Below are positions 19,009-27,163 of a stretch of DNA of 64,000 nt, piece after piece; within the stretch, counting starts at the first letter, position 1; each line of letters opens with the position of its first letter. The stretch spans positions 372,001-436,000 of the forward strand of contig NZ_MVIH01000002.1 of NCBI RefSeq assembly GCF_002086695.1, written 5' to 3'. The DNA comes from Mycolicibacterium rhodesiae (lineage in GTDB: Bacteria > Actinomycetota > Actinomycetes > Mycobacteriales > Mycobacteriaceae). Made by a program: the position numbers and the translations under genes. The notes under the pieces were generated by a model, which did not search any database, was not told the DNA's origin, and saw only the letters and a program-made list of their open reading frames with translations.

Positions 19009-19893
19009 CTAGTCACCGAAATTAAGCGTGGCCTGGCGCGCAGACCACTCCCACAACCGGGCAGCCTGCCCGGGGTCGACCGCCCAGGGCGCGTACCCGC
19101 CCTCGACACCGTCGACCATCGGGTCGGCGACTCGGCAGTCCTCGAGATAGAGACCGCCTCGCCCGTCGAGCTCACCGCTGGTGGCCGCCCACACCGTGGT
19201 CGCGGCCCCGTGTTCGACATCGGTCACCTCGAGGTTGGCCAGGGTGCCGCCCGCACTGAAATCATCGCGGGTCATGTGCCGGGCCAGATCGGTCAACACC
19301 ACCCCCGGGTGCACGGCGAACGAATGCACTCCCTGCGGTCCCCAGCGTTGTTCTGATTCGACGGTGAACAACACATTGGCGGTCTTGCTCTGCCCGTATG
19401 CCTGCCACTTGTCGTAGGCGCTCTCGTCGTCGTAGTTCGGATCCTCCCAACGGATCCCGCCGAGCTGGTGCCCGCGACTGCTGAGGTTGACGATGCGGGT
19501 GCCGGACCCGAACAAACCCACCATCTCTGTGGTGAACACGAAGTGGCCGAGATGGTTGGTGCCGAGCTGCATTTCGTAGCCCTGCACGGTGCGGGTCAGT
19601 GGCGGGGCCATCACCCCGGCGTTGTTGATGAGCACGTCGATGCGGTCGTGACGGGCGGCGATCGCCTCGGCCGCGGCGCGCGCCGACCGCAGGTCGCCGA
19701 GTTCGAGGTGTACGGCCTCGCAGTCGATCACCGAGCGGGTCTTGTCCAGATCGCGGACCGCCGCGACGATCTCGGCGCCGGCGGACTGCATGGCGCGGGC
19801 GGTCTGCAATCCGAGCCCGGTGGAGGCGCCGGTGATGACGACGGTGCGCCCGGTCAGGTCGACACCCGAGAGGACCTCGGCCGTGGTGGTCAT
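19009..19893 (-). CDS. short-chain dehydrogenase/reductase
   Basis: A 294-residue NAD(P)-dependent oxidoreductase. The Rossmann motif is TGASTGLG near residue 20, followed by NNAGV, and the catalytic Ser-Tyr-Lys appear as NLSSRG and AYGQSKTANVL. The protein most resembles the retinol dehydrogenase/WW-oxidoreductase-like SDRs common in mycobacteria (YEMQLGTNHLGHF). ATG 19893 overlaps the stop of the upstream enoyl-CoA hydratase gene by four bases, so the two are translationally coupled and probably act on related acyl or lipid substrates. Confidence 0.9.
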   Translation of the reverse strand: MTTTAEVLSGVDLTGRTVVITGASTGLGLQTARAMQSAGAEIVAAVRDLDKTRSVIDCEAVHLELGDLRSARAAAEAIAARHDRIDVLINNAGVMAPPLTRTVQGYEMQLGTNHLGHFVFTTEMVGLFGSGTRIVNLSSRGHQLGGIRWEDPNYDDESAYDKWQAYGQSKTANVLFTVESEQRWGPQGVHSFAVHPGVVLTDLARHMTRDDFSAGGTLANLEVTDVEHGAATTVWAATSGELDGRGGLYLEDCRVADPMVDGVEGGYAPWAVDPGQAARLWEWSARQATLNFGD

Positions 19894-20693
19894 GCGGGGT
19901 CTCCCGTCTCGCCGGCCGTGGACCGCCACACCGGGGGCCGGTTCTCCCGCCAGGCGGCGGGGCCCTCGGCCGCATCCGGGCCGCCCATCAATTTCAGGTG
20001 CACCGTAGTCTCCTCGTCGGCCACCGCGTCGAGATCGGTCTCGGTCCACAGCAGTCGCTTGCTGTATGCCACCGAGGCCGGATTGGCGGCGACCGCCACG
20101 TCGCGGGCCAACTCCAGCGCGGCGGGCAGCACCTCGCCTGCAGGCAGTGCCCTGCTGGCGATCCCGAGGGTGGCCGCCTCCCGGCCGGTGAACATCCGAC
20201 CGGTGAGCAGGATGTCGGCGGCCACGGCCAGGCCGACCGCGCGCTTGAGGGTGGCGTGCACCGTGCAGTCGCCGATCATGCCGCGGCGCACCTGCGGGAT
20301 CGCGAGCTTGGCGTCCTCGGCAACAAGCCGGATGTCGCACTGCAGCGCCATGGTCAACCCGATACCGATCGCGGGGCCGTTGATCGCGGCGATCACCAGC
20401 TTGCGCACCCGCCAGGCCGGCGGCTGGATGGGCGAGGCGCTGAAGCCCTCGCCGGGGGCGTCGAACGCCGCCGCGGCGGCTGTCATGTCGGCTCCGGCAC
20501 AGAATGCCCGCCCGGCGCCGGTGACCACCACCGCGCGCACGGCATCGTCGGCGTCGCACCGGCGGTAGGCCTGACCGAGTTGGCGCGCGGTGTCGGCCGA
20601 GAAGGCGTTGAGCCGTTCCGGCCCGTCCAGAGTGATCAGGGCGACGCCGGAGTCGTCGACGTCGACCGCGACTGTCGTGGCATCGTTGCTCAC
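19890..20693 (-). CDS. enoyl-CoA hydratase/isomerase family protein
   Basis: A 267-residue crotonase-fold protein. GTG 20693 is the first start that fits; the very long open frame upstream is a shadow of the Nramp gene. The oxyanion-hole segments AFCAGADMTA and NGPAIGIGLTMALQCDIRL are present. At the second catalytic position of classical hydratases the sequence reads PQVRRGMIGDC, and the usual Glu is absent, so isomerase, hydrolase or a different hydratase activity is possible. Overlap with the SDR gene by four bases suggests one beta-oxidation-like operon. Confidence 0.88.
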   Translation of the reverse strand: MSNDATTVAVDVDDSGVALITLDGPERLNAFSADTARQLGQAYRRCDADDAVRAVVVTGAGRAFCAGADMTAAAAAFDAPGEGFSASPIQPPAWRVRKLVIAAINGPAIGIGLTMALQCDIRLVAEDAKLAIPQVRRGMIGDCTVHATLKRAVGLAVAADILLTGRMFTGREAATLGIASRALPAGEVLPAALELARDVAVAANPASVAYSKRLLWTETDLDAVADEETTVHLKLMGGPDAAEGPAAWRENRPPVWRSTAGETGDPA

Positions 20694-21013
20694 GCCGCGA
20701 TCCTGACATACCTGCGCGACAGGCCCTCGAGGCGAGTCATTCGCCACCGCCGCCGAGGACAAATGTCCCTCGCTACCGGTGACTGGAGACTGTGCCCACA
20801 CCCGGTGGTAGCGCCTTAGCGTCGATGATCTGAGATACCGCACGGGGTATCCGGGCCGGAGGGGCTCACTATGTCCGGGCATCGAAGCAGCACTGCTGCG
20901 CGGCCGGTGCGCCGGGACGTGAGCAGCGGCGGGGCGGCGATGGTCGCGGCGCAGGCGGCAGGTGCGGGGACGGCGCGAGGGGTGCCGACGCCTCGTCCGC
21001 GCACGCCGCCCCG
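20694..21013. other. gene-poor stretch between the hydratase and Nramp genes
   Basis: A 320-base gap without a convincing gene. The hydratase promoter must lie in its left part. It also holds the palindrome at 20834-20851 and a possible small plus-strand ORF from ATG 20871. I see no RNA gene. Confidence 0.5.
20834..20851. promoter_or_regulatory. perfect palindrome GATACC-N6-GGTATC
   Basis: The six-base arms 20834-20839 and 20846-20851 are perfect. The palindrome is 20 bases upstream of the candidate small ORF and 141 bases upstream of the hydratase gene. It is operator-like, but no partner regulator is evident in the window. Confidence 0.35.
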
Positions 21014-21083
21014 TCAGCCGAAGGCCGTCGTGATGCCCAGAGCCGCCACACAGACCACGACCACGACGGTGGTGACGCCGTAG
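20871..21083 (+). CDS. possible small ORF, 70 aa (doubtful)
   Basis: ATG 20871 has a good GGAGGGG six bases upstream (20858-20864). The product is basic, with a low-complexity Ala/Gly/Arg/Thr composition and no recognisable domain. Its last 70 bases overlap the convergent Nramp gene. The ribosome site is the only positive evidence; composition and overlap speak against it. Confidence 0.25.
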   Translation: MSGHRSSTAARPVRRDVSSGGAAMVAAQAAGAGTARGVPTPRPRTPPRQPKAVVMPRAATQTTTTTVVTP

Positions 21084-22252
21084 ACGATCGTGCCTGCCCG
21101 GCGCATCGCGAATCGGCCCATGAGTTCTCGATCGCGGCCCAGGCCGATCATCGCGACCATCAGCGGCACCAACAGCACCGCGTTGAGCACCTGGGTGCCG
21201 ACCAGGATCGGCACCAGCGGCGCATTGGGGGCCAGGACGATGACAGCACCCACGACGGTGACGATGCCGTACGTCAGGTAGAACGTGCGGGCTTCGCGAT
21301 AGGGATCGTCGATCGCGGCCTCCACGCCGGCGTATTCGCAGACGGCGTACGCCGTCGACAGCGGCAGGATGGAGGCGGCCAGGAACGCCGCGCCGATAAG
21401 TCCGACGGCGAACAGCGTGCCCGCCGCCTCGCCGGCCAGTGGTTGTAGGGCGACGGCCGCATCGGCGGCGTCGGTGATGCCCCGCCCGTCGCGGTGCAGG
21501 GTCGCCGCGCAGGCGACCACCACGAAGAACCCGATCACACCGGTCAGCACCGCGCCGGTGATCACGTCCACCCGCTCCAGCGGGAGGTCGTCGGTGCGGA
21601 GTTTCTTGTCGACGGCGTAGGACTGCATGAACGACAGCCCCCACGGCGCCAACGTGGTGCCCAGCGTGGCCGTCACGATTGCGATCGCGGGCGCGGTCAT
21701 CGGCATCGTCGGCACGAACGTCCCGTGCAGTGCGGCCCCCCAGTCCGGCTTGGCCAGAAAGCCGGAGGCGACGTAGGCCAGGAAGACCGTGGACAGCGCC
21801 AGCAGCAGCCGCTCGACACGGTGGAAGCTGCCACGCAACACCAGCAGCGAGACGGCGACCGCCGCGACGGGAACGCTGATGTATCGACTGATGCCGAAGA
21901 GCTCGAATCCGGCTGCGATACCGGCGAATTCGGCACAGGTGGTTCCGACGTTGGCGATCACCAGGGCGGCCAGGATGGCCGCGCCCACCCGTACGCCGTA
22001 GCGCTGGCGCACCAACCCGATCAACCCCTGACCGGTGACGACACCCATCCTGGCGGCCAGGCTGTGGAACACGATCAACGCAACCGTGGACAGCAGCAGT
22101 ACCCACAGCAGCTGGTAACCGTGGTCGGCGCCGAGCACCGAGTAGGTGGTGATGCCCGCCGGATCGTCGTCGGACAGCCCGGCCAGCAGTCCGGGTCCGA
22201 GGACGGCGAGCAGGGCGCCGATCCTGGTGGTGGTGCGGCCCGCCGCGGTCAT
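21014..22252 (-). CDS. Nramp-superfamily permease with altered metal site (NRMT-like, probable Mg2+/Mn2+ uptake)
   Basis: A 412-residue protein with about eleven membrane spans and the Nramp (SLC11) fold: GPGLLAGLSDDDPAGITTY opens helix 1 and GTTLAPWGLSFMQSY is helix 6. The classic metal-binding motifs are changed: DPGN reads DPAG, and MPH reads APW. Loss of the Asn and especially the metal-selective Met is what is known of the Nramp-related magnesium transporters. The gene overlaps by four bases the upstream gene encoding an MgtE-N domain protein, which independently points to Mg2+. A diverged Mn2+ transporter is the alternative. ATG 22252 lies in that overlap. Confidence 0.85.
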   Translation of the reverse strand: MTAAGRTTTRIGALLAVLGPGLLAGLSDDDPAGITTYSVLGADHGYQLLWVLLLSTVALIVFHSLAARMGVVTGQGLIGLVRQRYGVRVGAAILAALVIANVGTTCAEFAGIAAGFELFGISRYISVPVAAVAVSLLVLRGSFHRVERLLLALSTVFLAYVASGFLAKPDWGAALHGTFVPTMPMTAPAIAIVTATLGTTLAPWGLSFMQSYAVDKKLRTDDLPLERVDVITGAVLTGVIGFFVVVACAATLHRDGRGITDAADAAVALQPLAGEAAGTLFAVGLIGAAFLAASILPLSTAYAVCEYAGVEAAIDDPYREARTFYLTYGIVTVVGAVIVLAPNAPLVPILVGTQVLNAVLLVPLMVAMIGLGRDRELMGRFAMRRAGTIVYGVTTVVVVVCVAALGITTAFG

Positions 22253-23073
22253 GGCGCCACATCACCGACGTGCCGGCGCCGCGGCCACACCCGCGAGCGC
22301 AGGAAGTGGCGGCCGGGCGCATGTCTGAGCCGCTCGCGCCAGCGGCCCGCGTGTTCGTCGGACATGGCCGCCACGATCTGGGCGGAGTGGGTGCCCGGCA
22401 TCGCCCGCAGGACGCGTTCAGCCACCGACGGGTGGGCGGCGCGAACGACGTCGGCGGCCAGCCGGGGATCCTTGACCGCGAGTATCTCGGTGGCCGATTC
22501 GGTGTCCACGCGGCTGACCAGTTCGGCCAGCCCCCGGGCGTCGAGATGGTGCACGGCCGAGCGTGGGCAGGCGAGCTGGGCGGCGTGGCCACGCTCGGAG
22601 GTCAGGTGGATATCGGCCCAGTCGACGATGTCGCGACCGACGCGAACACCGAGCGGTTCCAGCCGCAGACGCCGCAGCACCGCGCCGAAACCGACCTCCA
22701 CGCCGACGAGTTCGAGGCGGTGGGCATCCGTTCGGGTGAGCACCACGTCCGCAACGCGGGCCAGCCGCTGCCCGACGACGTCGACGACCTGGGTGTCCAA
22801 CACGTCTCGCACCAAACGGATTTCGTGCTCGCGCAGCCGGCAGTCGGCGTACTGGCCGCCCTCGGCGATCGTGAGCTGGTCGCGATCGAAGACGATGACC
22901 TGTTCCCACGGCACCAGCAGGGGGACGTCGTGGCGACGGGTGATCAGCAACCGCTCGACGACATGGCGCCCTGACGGCTGGCTGAGGATCACGGTCAGGT
23001 CGGCCAGCCGGCCGATGACCTGGTCACCGGCCGTCCGCACGTCCTGACCGGTGATCCGGCTGAGCAACAGCAC
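22249..23073 (-). CDS. PRC-barrel plus MgtE-N domain regulatory protein
   Basis: A 274-residue soluble protein without membrane spans. Residues ~1-165 look like two PRC-barrel-type beta repeats (GQDVRTAGDQVIGRLADLTV; QRLARVADVVLTR), and residues ~165-260 are an MgtE N-terminal superhelix (LDARGLAELVSRVDTESATEILAV, split here over adjacent helices; SDEHAGRWRERL). In MgtE this domain senses cytosolic Mg2+ and gates the channel; here it is separate and coupled by a four-base overlap to an Nramp-like permease. I infer a regulatory subunit. It starts at ATG 23073, divergent from fadE. Confidence 0.8.
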   Translation of the reverse strand: MLLLSRITGQDVRTAGDQVIGRLADLTVILSQPSGRHVVERLLITRRHDVPLLVPWEQVIVFDRDQLTIAEGGQYADCRLREHEIRLVRDVLDTQVVDVVGQRLARVADVVLTRTDAHRLELVGVEVGFGAVLRRLRLEPLGVRVGRDIVDWADIHLTSERGHAAQLACPRSAVHHLDARGLAELVSRVDTESATEILAVKDPRLAADVVRAAHPSVAERVLRAMPGTHSAQIVAAMSDEHAGRWRERLRHAPGRHFLRSRVWPRRRHVGDVAP

Positions 23074-23116
23074 GGTGGAAGCATGCCTGATCGGGTGGGC
23101 CGGTGATCGCCGGTCG

Positions 23117-23146
23117 TTGATTAATGCAGATGCATGAAGTTATGAT
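23117..23146 (+). promoter_or_regulatory. fadE promoter with dyad between -35 and -10
   Basis: TTGATT (23117-23122) and TATGAT (23141-23146) are 18 bases apart, close to the housekeeping consensus. Between them lies ATGCA-GA-TGCAT (23124-23135), a perfect dyad in the position expected for a repressor site. The fadE start is 39 bases downstream of the -10. Confidence 0.6.
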
Positions 23147-23184
23147 CGCGGCGCCTTAACGCCGCCGACCCGAGGGACGTCACC

Positions 23185-24480
23185 ATGTGGGATTTCGAAA
23201 CCGACCCCGAGTACCAGAAGAAGCTCGACTGGGTCGAAGAGTTCATGCAGGACAAACTCGAGCCGCTGGACTTCGCCCCCCTGGACCCCTACGAGAAGAC
23301 CAACCCGGAGGTGCTGCGGGTGCTGCGTCCGCTGCAACAGGCGGTGCGCGAGCAAGGCCTGTGGGCGGCGCACCTGAGCCCGGAGCTCGGCGGCCAGGGC
23401 TACGGGCAGGTGAAGTTGGCGTTACTCAACGAGATCGTCGGCCGCTCCCGTTGGGCGCCTTCGGTTTTCGGTTCGCAGGCACCCGACTCCGGAAACGCGG
23501 AGATCCTCGCGATGTTCGGCACCGAGGAGCAGAAGAAGCGCTACCTTCAGCCGCTGCTCGACGGTGAGATCTCATCGTGTTACTCGATGACCGAGCCGCA
23601 CGGTGGTTCGGATCCCGGGCTGTTCACCACCCATGCCGAGCGCGACGGTGACGAGTGGGTCATCAACGGCGAGAAGTGGTTTTCCTCCAACGCCCGCAAC
23701 GCCAGCTTCTTCATCGTCATGGTGGTCACCAATCCGGACGCCCGTACGCATCAGAAGATGTCGCTGTTCATCGTGCCGGCCGAGACCCCCGGCATCGAGA
23801 TCATCCGCAACGTCGGCGTCGGCGGCGAGTCCGACGACCGCGCCGGCCACGGCTACATCCGCTACAACGACGTCCGGGTGCCTGCCGACCATGTGCTCGG
23901 CGGCGAGGGCCAGGCGTTCGCGATCGCGCAGACCCGGCTCGGCGGCGGCCGCGTACACCACGCCATGCGCACGATCGCATTGGCCCGCAAGGCATTCGAC
24001 ATGATGTGCGAGCGGGCCGTGTCACGTCAGACCCGCAGCGGCCCGCTCGGCGATTACCAGATGACGCAGGAGAAGATCGCCGACAGCTGGATCCAGATCG
24101 AGCAGTTCCGGCTGCTGGTGCTGCGCACCGCGTGGAAGATCGACAAGTACCACGACTATCAGAAGGTGCGTCGCGACATCGCCGCGGTCAAGGTCGCCAT
24201 GCCCCAGGTCTTGCACGACGTGGTGCAGCGCGCCATGCATCTGCATGGGGCACTGGGGGTTTCCGACGAGATGCCGTTCGTGAAGATGTTGGTGGGCGCG
24301 GAGTCGCTGGCGATCGCCGACGGCCCGACCGAGGTGCACAAGCTGACGGTCGCCCGCCGCACGCTCAAGGAGTACGAGCCCGTCCACACGCTGTTCCCGT
24401 CGCAGCACATCCCGACCCGGCGTGCGGCGGCTGCGGCCAAGCTGGCCGAACTGCTCGAACACGAGGTCGCCCAGCTGTGA
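23185..24480 (+). CDS. fadE: acyl-CoA dehydrogenase (FadE family)
   Basis: A 431-residue FAD enzyme oxidising an acyl-CoA to the enoyl-CoA. ATG 23185 follows GAGGGA. The ACAD signatures are present: CYSMTEPHGGSDPG, INGEKWFSSNA, and the C-terminal QRAMHLHGALGVSDEMPF and GPTEVHKLTVAR. The N-terminus with WDFETDPEYQKKLDWVEEFM resembles the longer-chain ACAD subgroup that includes human ACAD10/11-like enzymes. The usual catalytic Glu position cannot be assigned with certainty by eye. The TetR gene follows after eleven bases. Confidence 0.92.
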   Translation: MWDFETDPEYQKKLDWVEEFMQDKLEPLDFAPLDPYEKTNPEVLRVLRPLQQAVREQGLWAAHLSPELGGQGYGQVKLALLNEIVGRSRWAPSVFGSQAPDSGNAEILAMFGTEEQKKRYLQPLLDGEISSCYSMTEPHGGSDPGLFTTHAERDGDEWVINGEKWFSSNARNASFFIVMVVTNPDARTHQKMSLFIVPAETPGIEIIRNVGVGGESDDRAGHGYIRYNDVRVPADHVLGGEGQAFAIAQTRLGGGRVHHAMRTIALARKAFDMMCERAVSRQTRSGPLGDYQMTQEKIADSWIQIEQFRLLVLRTAWKIDKYHDYQKVRRDIAAVKVAMPQVLHDVVQRAMHLHGALGVSDEMPFVKMLVGAESLAIADGPTEVHKLTVARRTLKEYEPVHTLFPSQHIPTRRAAAAAKLAELLEHEVAQL

Positions 24481-24491
24481 CGGCGCGGTAG

Positions 24492-25157
24492 ATGGCCGCC
24501 GACACGTCGGCCAATCTGGTGGCCACCGCCGAGCGGTTGTTCGCCGAGCGCGGCGTCGACGCGGTCAGCCTGCGGGAGATCGCCCGCGAGGCGGGCGCCC
24601 GCAATGTGATGGCGGTGCAGTACCACTTCACCGACCGCGCCGGGGTGCTGGCTGCGATCGCAGACAAGCATCTCCGGGTCGTCGACGCGCGCCGAGATGC
24701 CCTGTTGGACGCGATCGAGGGCGAGGCCGCGCCGTCGATGCGGGCGATGGCCTCGGCGCTGGTCCGCCCCTTGGCCGCCAAGCTGGCCGACCCTGACGGG
24801 GGCCCGGAGTTCCTGCGCATCCACGCGGAGTTGCTGAACCGGCCGGTGCCGTCGTTCGACCTGACCGGGCGCTCCGGCAGCCTGCAGCGCTGGCGGGCGC
24901 TGTTGGAGCCGATGCTCGATCCGGTGGCCGTCACCCTGCACCCGCGGCTGGGTGCGCTGGTGTACGCCGCGGTGGAGTTGGGGCGCCGCGCGGCCACCGC
25001 GCCGCATGCCGACGACCGGCTGTTCAGCAGCCATCTGGTCGACACCGTCGCCGCGATGCTGGGCGCGCCGTTGTCCGACGAGACCCGGGCGTTGGCGACG
25101 GAACGGCAGGCCCGGCGGTCGCGGCCTCAGGACCGGACGATCGCCAGCCCTTCCTGA
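24492..25157 (+). CDS. TetR family regulator
   Basis: A 221-residue protein from ATG 24492, eleven bases after fadE. The N-terminal helix-turn-helix reads VATAERLFAERGVDAVSLREI and RNVMAVQYHFTDRAGVLAAI; the C-terminal domain is a typical helical ligand-binding TetR_C. Its likely targets are the fadE promoter upstream (with the dyad at 23124-23135) and perhaps the convergent thioesterase operon. The last 31 bases overlap that convergent gene. Confidence 0.88.
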   Translation: MAADTSANLVATAERLFAERGVDAVSLREIAREAGARNVMAVQYHFTDRAGVLAAIADKHLRVVDARRDALLDAIEGEAAPSMRAMASALVRPLAAKLADPDGGPEFLRIHAELLNRPVPSFDLTGRSGSLQRWRALLEPMLDPVAVTLHPRLGALVYAAVELGRRAATAPHADDRLFSSHLVDTVAAMLGAPLSDETRALATERQARRSRPQDRTIASPS

Positions 25158-25927
25158 ACCAGCGTGGCGGTCAGCACCCGGTCTGCGTCGTAGAGATTCA
25201 ACGTCACCAGACCTCGGCCCCGCGCGGCGGCCGGTGAGCGCGATTCCAGGAGATTCCACTGCCCGGCGTCGATCGGCCGGTGAAACCAGATCGACGAGTC
25301 GGTGGTGGCGGTGCGGTGGCTGCGGTCGACCATCGAGTGGCCGTGCACCTGCAGTACCGGATCGATGCCGTAGATATCGGTGACGTAGACCGCCGCGCAG
25401 GCGCCAAGCCATGCCGGACCGTCCAGCGGCACCGTGACCCGCCACCACAGCCGGCGCACGAATTCGCCTGTGCTGCGGTCATCGTCGTAGCGAAAGTCGA
25501 TCTCGTCGAGCGGCAGTGACGGCGCCGGCCCGATCGGACCGGTGGCGGGCAGCTGCTCGGGATCACCGGACGTTGTCGCCGTTGCAGCGTGCTCGGGACC
25601 GTCCGCCGGCGCGGAGAACGAGATGGTGGCGGTGGTCAGCAGCCGACCATCCTGTCGGGCCAGCACCCGCCGCGACGCCGTCGTGCGGCCGTCGTAGACG
25701 TGGTCGACCTCGTAGTTGACCGGCGCGCCCGCGTCCCCGCCGCGCAGGAACTGCACGTGCAGGCTGGTCGGTGCCTTGTCGGCGTCGACGGTGTGGCAGG
25801 CCGCGGCCATGGCCTGCGCCGCCAGGTGGCCGCCGTAGGCGCGTTTGTCCTGCGGTCCGCTCGCCTCTCCGACAAACGCGCCGGACTGGTCCGGGGTGAC
25901 GGTCAGCAACCGCGACAGCGTGCTCAC
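25127..25927 (-). CDS. acyl-CoA thioesterase II (TesB-like)
   Basis: A 266-residue double-hotdog thioesterase. GTG 25927 overlaps the stop of the upstream CoA-transferase gene by four bases. Features include RAYGGHLAAQAMAAA in the first hotdog and VYDGRTTASRRVLARQDG, and in the second HGHSMVDRSHRTATTDSSIWFH followed by QWNLLES. The catalytic triad of TesB (Asp, Thr/Ser, Gln) fits the Asp of the second hotdog, SS and QW positions. It releases free acid from acyl-CoA, probably the product or intermediate of the neighbouring CoA genes. Confidence 0.87.
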   Translation of the reverse strand: MSTLSRLLTVTPDQSGAFVGEASGPQDKRAYGGHLAAQAMAAACHTVDADKAPTSLHVQFLRGGDAGAPVNYEVDHVYDGRTTASRRVLARQDGRLLTTATISFSAPADGPEHAATATTSGDPEQLPATGPIGPAPSLPLDEIDFRYDDDRSTGEFVRRLWWRVTVPLDGPAWLGACAAVYVTDIYGIDPVLQVHGHSMVDRSHRTATTDSSIWFHRPIDAGQWNLLESRSPAAARGRGLVTLNLYDADRVLTATLVQEGLAIVRS

Positions 25928-27138
25928 GCCGGTCCCATTCCTGTTGTGACAGTGCCGGATTCGACCAGCGCGGTGATCTCGCCGTCGGTGAGTCCAAGCT
26001 CGGCGAGGACGGCTGCGGTGTCATCACCGAGCGCGGGTGCGGGCTGGGCGGCAACGTGCGCACCGTCGACCGACATCGGCAGCCCCGGCGCCAGGTACGT
26101 GCCGATCCGGGGCTGCTCCAACGCGCTGAACAACGGATTCGCCGTCACGCGCGGGTCGTGCGCCACGTCGGCGAAGTCGCGGTAGCGGTCCCACAGCACC
26201 GAGCTGGCCGACAGCGCCGCGCTCACCTCGTCGGCGGTGTGGCTTCGAAACCATGGCGCGAACAGGCCGGTCAGTACCGCTCGGTGCTCGTAGCGCTGGC
26301 CCTCGTCGGTGAAGTCGGCGCCCAGCGCTTCGGCAACGGCGGCAACGGCTTTCGTCGTCCCGGTGAGCTCGGTGAGATCGCGGAAGTGCCGGTTGGTCAG
26401 CGCCACCAGCATGAAGGTGGCTCCGTCGCTGCTGGTGTAGTCCTGGCCGTACTGGCCGTAGATCGCATTACCAAGGCGCGGACGCTGGGTGCCGTTGATC
26501 ATCGGTTCGGTGAGGAACCCGAGATTGGCCGCGGTGGCCAGCGCGACATCGTCGAGCGGAAGCCGGATACGGCTGCCTGCTCCTGTCGCATCCCTTCGGC
26601 GCAGGGCCACCAGGATCGCCAGCGCGGCATACAGGCCGCAGCTGACATCCCAGGCCGGCAGCACGTGGTTGACCGGACCGCTCTGGCTCGGCGATCCGGT
26701 GACCAGAGGAAATCCGGTGGCGGCGTTGACGGTGTAGTCCACCCCGGTGGACCCGTCGCCGCGGCCTACCACTTCCAGATGGATGAGGTCGGGGCGGGCA
26801 GCGCTCAGCTCTTCGTATGAATGCCATTGCCGTCCGGCAACATTGGTGATCAGTACACCCGCGTCGGCGATCAGCCGGGCCACCAGCCGCTGCCCAACCT
26901 CGGAGCGCATGTCGGCGGCCACCGACCGCTTGCTCTTGTTCAGCCCGGCCCAGTAGATGCTGTCCCCGCCCTCGGTGAGGGGCCAGCGCTTGTAGTCGGC
27001 GGCCCCACCGACCGGGTCGACCCGGATGACCTCGGCGCCCAGCTGGGCCAGCGTCATACCGGCCAGCGGTACGGCCACGAAGCTGGAGATCTCGACGATG
27101 CGGACACCGGCCAGCGGCAGGTCAGGCGTATCGGTCAC
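25924..27138 (-). CDS. CaiB/BaiF family CoA transferase (2-methylfumaryl-CoA isomerase-like)
   Basis: A 404-residue class III CoA transferase starting at ATG 27138. The family pattern is clear: GVRIVEISSFVAVPLAGMTL, AQLGAEVIRVDPVGG, and the catalytic Asp in HVLPAWDVSCGLYAALA. From memory the sequence follows the mesaconyl-CoA C1-C4 CoA transferase (Mct) of Chloroflexus closely in several blocks (GGMTLAQLGA, DYKRWP, VNHVLPAWD). An intramolecular CoA shift on a branched C5 acid is therefore possible; a generic formyl- or racemase-type role is the alternative. Translationally coupled to the thioesterase. Confidence 0.87.
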   Translation of the reverse strand: MTDTPDLPLAGVRIVEISSFVAVPLAGMTLAQLGAEVIRVDPVGGAADYKRWPLTEGGDSIYWAGLNKSKRSVAADMRSEVGQRLVARLIADAGVLITNVAGRQWHSYEELSAARPDLIHLEVVGRGDGSTGVDYTVNAATGFPLVTGSPSQSGPVNHVLPAWDVSCGLYAALAILVALRRRDATGAGSRIRLPLDDVALATAANLGFLTEPMINGTQRPRLGNAIYGQYGQDYTSSDGATFMLVALTNRHFRDLTELTGTTKAVAAVAEALGADFTDEGQRYEHRAVLTGLFAPWFRSHTADEVSAALSASSVLWDRYRDFADVAHDPRVTANPLFSALEQPRIGTYLAPGLPMSVDGAHVAAQPAPALGDDTAAVLAELGLTDGEITALVESGTVTTGMGPA

Positions 27139-27163
27139 CCGACGAGTATGGCGGGTGACCGAC

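Noticed and set aside
20694..22592. Very long minus-strand frame continuing the enoyl-CoA hydratase frame through the Nramp gene
   Set aside because: Only the part from 20693 down matches a crotonase; the rest is a low-complexity Arg-rich shadow of the Nramp coding frame.
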